Assembly: GCF_030864005.1 (NCBI RefSeq)
Contig: NZ_CP132976.1
Span: 5,208,001-5,272,000, forward strand
Source: Achromobacter seleniivolatilans
Lineage (GTDB): Bacteria > Pseudomonadota > Gammaproteobacteria > Burkholderiales > Burkholderiaceae_B
DNA length: 64,000 nucleotides
Reading direction: 5' to 3'
In this document: in pieces, positions 60,902 to 64,000 of the stretch
Layout: every line of letters begins with the position of its first letter
Position numbering within the stretch: the first letter of the stretch is position 1
The notes under the pieces: model-generated
The model's input: the letters and a program-made list of their open reading frames with translations, nothing else
What the model was told of the DNA's origin: nothing
Database searches by the model: none
Made by a program: the position numbers and the translations under genes

Positions 60902-61870
60902 TCAACTGCGCGTAAACGTCACTTTCTTTTCGATGATTGCGCCCGGTTCCAAGGCTGGCGGCGTATCGCCGCAGGCGTCGTCCGCCGCGTCTTCATCGGG
61001 GTCCACGGCATCGAACGCCGTGTCGCCATTGGCGTCTGGCACGCCAGTGGGCTTTAAGCCCACGAAATCGAACAGATCGCGGTCCATCAAGTGCGATGGC
61101 ACCACGCGTGACAGGGCGTTGAACACGTTCCAGGAACGGCCCGGATACTGCTTGTCCCATTCCTTGATCATCCGGCCCACTTCCTTGCGCTTCAGGTTTT
61201 CCTGGGAGCCGCAGAGATTGCACGGAATGATGGGGAACTGCTTCAGTTCGGCGTAGGCGATCAGATCGGTTTCAGCCACATAGGCCAGCGGGCGGATCAC
61301 GGTGTGGCGGCCATCGTCGGACACGAGCTTGGGTGGCATGCCCTTGGCCTTGCCGCCGTAGAACAGGTTCAGGAAGAATGTGCCCAGAATGTCGTCGCGG
61401 TGATGGCCCAGTGCGATCTTGGTGGCGCCCAGCTCGGATGCCACGCGGTACAGAATGCCCCGGCGCAAGCGCGAACAGAGCGAACACATGGTCTTGCCTT
61501 CTTCGAGCACGCGCGTGACGATCGAATACGTGTCCTGCGTCTCGATGTGGAACGGCACCCCCAGGTCTTTCAGGTACTGCGGCAGGATGTGGTCGGGAAA
61601 TCCGGGCTGCTTCTGGTCCAGGTTGACGGCAATCAGCTCGAACTTGAACGGCGCGCGCTTTTGCAGTTGCAGCAAGATATCCAGCAAGGCATAGGAATCC
61701 TTGCCGCCCGACAGGCACACCATGACGCGGTCGCCTTCGCCGATCATGTTGTAGTCAGACAGGGCGCGCGTGGTTTCGCGGGCCAGCCGCTTGGTCAGCT
61801 TGTTGCCCTCGTGCCTGGCCTTTTCTTCGGCTTCGGTACGAAAGCGGATGGGGGGAGCAATGTCGTTCAT
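60902..61870 (-). CDS. ttcA: tRNA 2-thiocytidine(32) synthetase TtcA
   Basis: A 322-residue PP-loop ATPase that thiolates C32 in certain tRNAs. [22 protein letters not shown] starts the family consensus, so ATG 61870 is chosen over a longer frame. [14 protein letters not shown] is the PP-loop. The cysteine pairs [10 protein letters not shown] and [10 protein letters not shown] bind the 4Fe-4S cluster. The C-terminal tail (about residues 285-322) is acidic and variable. It starts 2 bp after the folB stop, so the two form an operon. Confidence 0.97.
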   Translation of the reverse strand: MNDIAPPIRFRTEAEEKARHEGNKLTKRLARETTRALSDYNMIGEGDRVMVCLSGGKDSYALLDILLQLQKRAPFKFELIAVNLDQKQPGFPDHILPQYLKDLGVPFHIETQDTYSIVTRVLEEGKTMCSLCSRLRRGILYRVASELGATKIALGHHRDDILGTFFLNLFYGGKAKGMPPKLVSDDGRHTVIRPLAYVAETDLIAYAELKQFPIIPCNLCGSQENLKRKEVGRMIKEWDKQYPGRSWNVFNALSRVVPSHLMDRDLFDFVGLKPTGVPDANGDTAFDAVDPDEDAADDACGDTPPALEPGAIIEKKVTFTRS

Positions 61871-61872
61871 GG

Positions 61873-62232
61873 TCAACGCGTGATCTGGATTTCCACGCCC
61901 ACCGCCGCACAGTCGGAGAAGGCCATGGGCTTGCTGATGCGCAAGCGCAGCGAGCGGATTTCCTGGAAGTCGGCCAGAAGGCGTGCAGCGACTTGTTCGG
62001 ACAGGGTTTCGATCAGGTTCACATGCGCTTGCGTGCATTCCTCGACAATGGCTTCACGCAGACGGCGGTAATCCAGCACGCTGTGAATGTCGTGGTCGTC
62101 AACCGAGCGTTTGATGTCCACGTCGAATTCGGCGTCGACATGCAGGGGCTGGGTGGCGCGGCGCTCGTGTTCAAGGATGCCGATGCGGGCGTCGAGCGCA
62201 AGCCCGGAAAGGATAATGCGGCGTGTAGGCAT
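61873..62232 (-). CDS. folB: Dihydroneopterin aldolase
   Basis: A 119-residue folate-pathway enzyme that cleaves dihydroneopterin to hydroxymethyl-dihydropterin and glycolaldehyde. [25 protein letters not shown] carries the substrate-binding Glu. [14 protein letters not shown] and [19 protein letters not shown] contain the catalytic Lys of the T-fold. It overlaps no neighbour and leads into ttcA. Confidence 0.94.
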   Translation of the reverse strand: MPTRRIILSGLALDARIGILEHERRATQPLHVDAEFDVDIKRSVDDHDIHSVLDYRRLREAIVEECTQAHVNLIETLSEQVAARLLADFQEIRSLRLRISKPMAFSDCAAVGVEIQITR

Positions 62233-62354
62233 GATGAAAACCTGGGTGGGATGCCGGAATTGTAAAGCGACAGCGGATCGGGGGCGGCGCGCTGGCTACA
62301 ATTCGGCCATGTCCGGGCGCTCTCGGGGCGCCGGCGCAGTCAATAAGGGGTGAA

Positions 62355-63257
62355 ATGCAACAGATGCACGATTCGGTCATTGTAGGCGGCGGTCCGGCCG
62401 GCGCCTCTTGCGCCCTGTGGCTGGCCAGGCTGGGCTTGTCCCCGCTGTTGGTCGAAGCCGGCCCCCGTTTGGGCGGACTGGGCAATGACAACCCGTTTGT
62501 CGATGACTGGATTGCCGTGTTGCCCGGGGTAACCGGGCAGCAAGTGGCGGCCAATATCGATGCCAGCGTGCGGGCGGCCAATGTGCCGCTGCGGCTGGAC
62601 ACCCGGGTTTCTGCCGTGCTGCCCTGCAAGGGCGGCATCCAGGCGACGTTGACCGGCTCGGACGGGAGCCAGACCCCGGTGCGCGGCCGTACCCTGGTGA
62701 TCGCCTCGGGCGTGCGCGCCAAGGGCTTGCCCGATCACCCGCAAGGGTCGCACTGGCCCGGCGTGCTGATCGGCCCGGGCTCGCCCATCGTTGCGCAGGA
62801 CTATTCGGGCCTGTCGGTGGCGGTGCTGGGCGGCGGTGACAACGCGTTCGAGAACTATGTTTATGTACGCAACCGGGGCGCTCGTGCCGTCCACCTGTAT
62901 GCCCGCAGCGTTCGCGCCCAGCAGCAATGGGTAACGCGCGCTGGCAGTGAAGGCGTGCGTATCGGCCCGTATAAGGTTGACCCCGCGAACCGCAGCGTAG
63001 ACGGCCGCCAATATGATCTGATTCTGGTCTTTTACGGCTGGGAACCCCAGGCGGCCTTTGCCGACGGACTGCAACTGGCCCGCGACGAACGCGGCTACAT
63101 CCGCACCGATTTTGGTACCGCTGAAACCAGCGTGCCGGATATTTACGCCATCGGCGAAGTCGCGCATCGCATGCACCCGTGCGTGGTGACGTCGATGGCC
63201 GACGGCGTGGTGGCGGCCAAGGCGATCCAGCGGCGCTGGGAGAGGGCGGGGGAATAG
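62355..63257 (+). CDS. FAD/NAD(P)-dependent oxidoreductase, TrxB-like without CxxC
   Basis: A 300-residue two-dinucleotide-domain flavoprotein. FAD loop GGGPAGASCALWLARLGL is at residues about 11-28 and the NAD(P) loop VAVLGGGDNAFENYVYV mid-protein. It ends with IYAIGEVAHRMHPCVVTSMADGVVAAK as in thioredoxin reductases. The redox-active CxxC of thioredoxin reductase is missing, as in ferredoxin/flavodoxin-NADP reductases and related enzymes. The electron acceptor is unknown; the iron-linked regulator downstream hints at iron metabolism, an inference only. Confidence 0.88.
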   Translation: MQQMHDSVIVGGGPAGASCALWLARLGLSPLLVEAGPRLGGLGNDNPFVDDWIAVLPGVTGQQVAANIDASVRAANVPLRLDTRVSAVLPCKGGIQATLTGSDGSQTPVRGRTLVIASGVRAKGLPDHPQGSHWPGVLIGPGSPIVAQDYSGLSVAVLGGGDNAFENYVYVRNRGARAVHLYARSVRAQQQWVTRAGSEGVRIGPYKVDPANRSVDGRQYDLILVFYGWEPQAAFADGLQLARDERGYIRTDFGTAETSVPDIYAIGEVAHRMHPCVVTSMADGVVAAKAIQRRWERAGE

Positions 63258-63299
63258 ACGTACGCCCATTACACGGGGCGCACAGGCCGGGTTGATTTG

Positions 63300-63318
63300 G
63301 GTAATAATAATTATTCTC
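63300..63318 (+). promoter_or_regulatory. Fur-box-like site
   Basis: This 19-bp stretch matches the classical Fur consensus GATAATGATAATCATTATC at 15 of 19 positions by my alignment. It lies 21 bp upstream of the AraC-type gene start. Confidence 0.7.
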
Positions 63319-63339
63319 AAATAAAGCCTGGAACCACCC

Positions 63340-64000
63340 ATGTCTTCCTTGCCCGCCGCCGCTGCGGCGTCTTCCGGCATCGTCGAGCACCACCGCGTTG
63401 ACGCGGCTTTAAGCGTGCCGGGCGGCTACGACGTGCGCGCAGGCGTGTTCCGCCGTGGCGCCACGCAATGGCGCGAAGAAGCGCTGCACCGGGGGCTTAA
63501 AGTCATCATGCTGCACGGGCAGGTGCAAAGCCGCATCGAAGACCGGGCGCCCATGCGTCTGAGCGGCTCCACGCTGTTTCTGGCCTGGAATACCGGGCAG
63601 GCGCAGGGCGCCGACGCTTTCGAGGCGGGTGTGGAGCAGCAATACACCATGGTCAGCCTGCCAGAGACGTCGCTTTGGCCTGAGCTGGGCGTAGACCCCG
63701 ATTTCTTCCAACAACTGGACCCCCAGGGCGGCACCGGCCGGCCCGTGGTCTGGCATGGCGCTGCCGGACGCGAAGCTCGCCGCATCGCTGATCAGGTGCG
63801 CGCCTGCGCCTACGACGGCGCGGCGCGCAGCCTCTACCTGGCGGCCAAGGGCCTGGAACTGGCCGCGATGGCGCTGGCGCAGGCGGGACAGGCGCGCATC
63901 GAACCCCGCGTTCCACAGGCTGCGGCCCGCGAGTTGGACGCGGCGCACGAGGCCCGCCGGCGTCTGCTGGCGGATCTGCGCCAGGTGCCCGCCGCTGCGG
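63340..64000 (+). CDS. AraC-family regulator, PchR-like (3' end cut by window edge)
   Basis: About 220 residues of an open frame from ATG 63340 to the window edge with no stop. The N-terminal region VPGGYDVRAGVFRRGATQWREEALHRGLKVIMLHG and LSGSTLFLAWNTGQAQG resembles the effector domain of PchR-type siderophore regulators. The last visible part ARELDAAHEARRRLLADLRQVP is the linker that precedes their DNA-binding domain, which lies outside the window. A Fur-box-like site in the promoter fits an iron-regulated siderophore or ferric-uptake activator whose targets are downstream. Confidence 0.82.
   Translation, partial: MSSLPAAAAASSGIVEHHRVDAALSVPGGYDVRAGVFRRGATQWREEALHRGLKVIMLHGQVQSRIEDRAPMRLSGSTLFLAWNTGQAQGADAFEAGVEQQYTMVSLPETSLWPELGVDPDFFQQLDPQGGTGRPVVWHGAAGREARRIADQVRACAYDGAARSLYLAAKGLELAAMALAQAGQARIEPRVPQAAARELDAAHEARRRLLADLRQVPAAA

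Overview
The window is high-GC, gene-dense bacterial chromosome. It reads like a beta-proteobacterium of the Alcaligenaceae (Achromobacter/Bordetella type). This is inferred from protein flavour and gene order (rhodanese-grxC-secB diverging from gpmA-envC-ctpA-moeB; gph-trpEGDC next to rpe and apaG), not from any database search. Nearly everything is chromosomal housekeeping or metabolic accessory DNA. I see no insertion sequence, phage, integrase, rRNA or CRISPR. The only tRNA gene recognised is selC.

Layout: (1) 1-7.3 kb: secB (cut by the window edge), grxC and a rhodanese on the minus strand; gpmA, an EnvC-like murein-hydrolase activator, a CtpA-type protease, a MoeB/ThiF enzyme and a membrane diguanylate cyclase on the plus strand. 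(2) 7.4-9.6 kb: a GntR/FadR-type regulator, apparently on a leaderless transcript with an operator-like palindrome, overlapping a D-2-hydroxyacid (D-2-HGDH-like) flavoprotein dehydrogenase. (3) 9.6-10.2 kb: a 650-bp intergenic region packed with inverted repeats. (4) 10.2-18.4 kb: a sulfur-scavenging locus that interleaves ssu genes (E, D, C, B, F) with a MetNIQ-type importer, a second MetQ-like binding protein and an SfnB-like flavin monooxygenase. (5) 18.5-23.9 kb: a DUF3300/DUF2950 pair, then a beta-propeller protein, a polysaccharide deacetylase-like protein and a sterol-desaturase-like enzyme, closed by a perfect 38-nt palindrome. (6) 24.1-27.1 kb: a lipase followed by an overlapping Tli4-like protein, which looks like an orphan type VI secretion effector/immunity pair.

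(7) 29.5-41.6 kb: a complete selenocysteine island. It holds a three-subunit periplasmic formate dehydrogenase whose catalytic subunit has an in-frame TGA followed at once by a textbook bacterial SECIS hairpin, then fdhE, selA, selB, the selC tRNA-Sec gene and selD. One locus therefore carries a selenoenzyme and all the machinery to make it. A TlpA-like thioredoxin and a transglutaminase-like protein sit on the opposite strand between selC and selD.

(8) 41.6-50.1 kb: an LTA-synthase-like phosphotransferase, a LysR regulator diverging from an HCCA-isomerase-like protein, and an aldehyde dehydrogenase/DUF779 operon with a sigma-54 promoter diverging from its probable AcoR-type activator. (9) 50.1-55.8 kb: trpE-G-D-C behind a Trp-codon-rich leader peptide and an attenuator hairpin, with gph and rpe upstream. 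(10) 55.9-64 kb: apaG, mltA, a UbiH-family hydroxylase, a DsbC-family isomerase behind a sigma-E-like promoter, a D-2-hydroxyacid dehydrogenase, folB-ttcA, a TrxB-like flavoprotein, and the start of an AraC/PchR-like regulator behind a Fur-box-like site.

Start codons were chosen from Shine-Dalgarno sequence, overlap with the upstream gene and family N-termini. Calls rest on motif recognition only.
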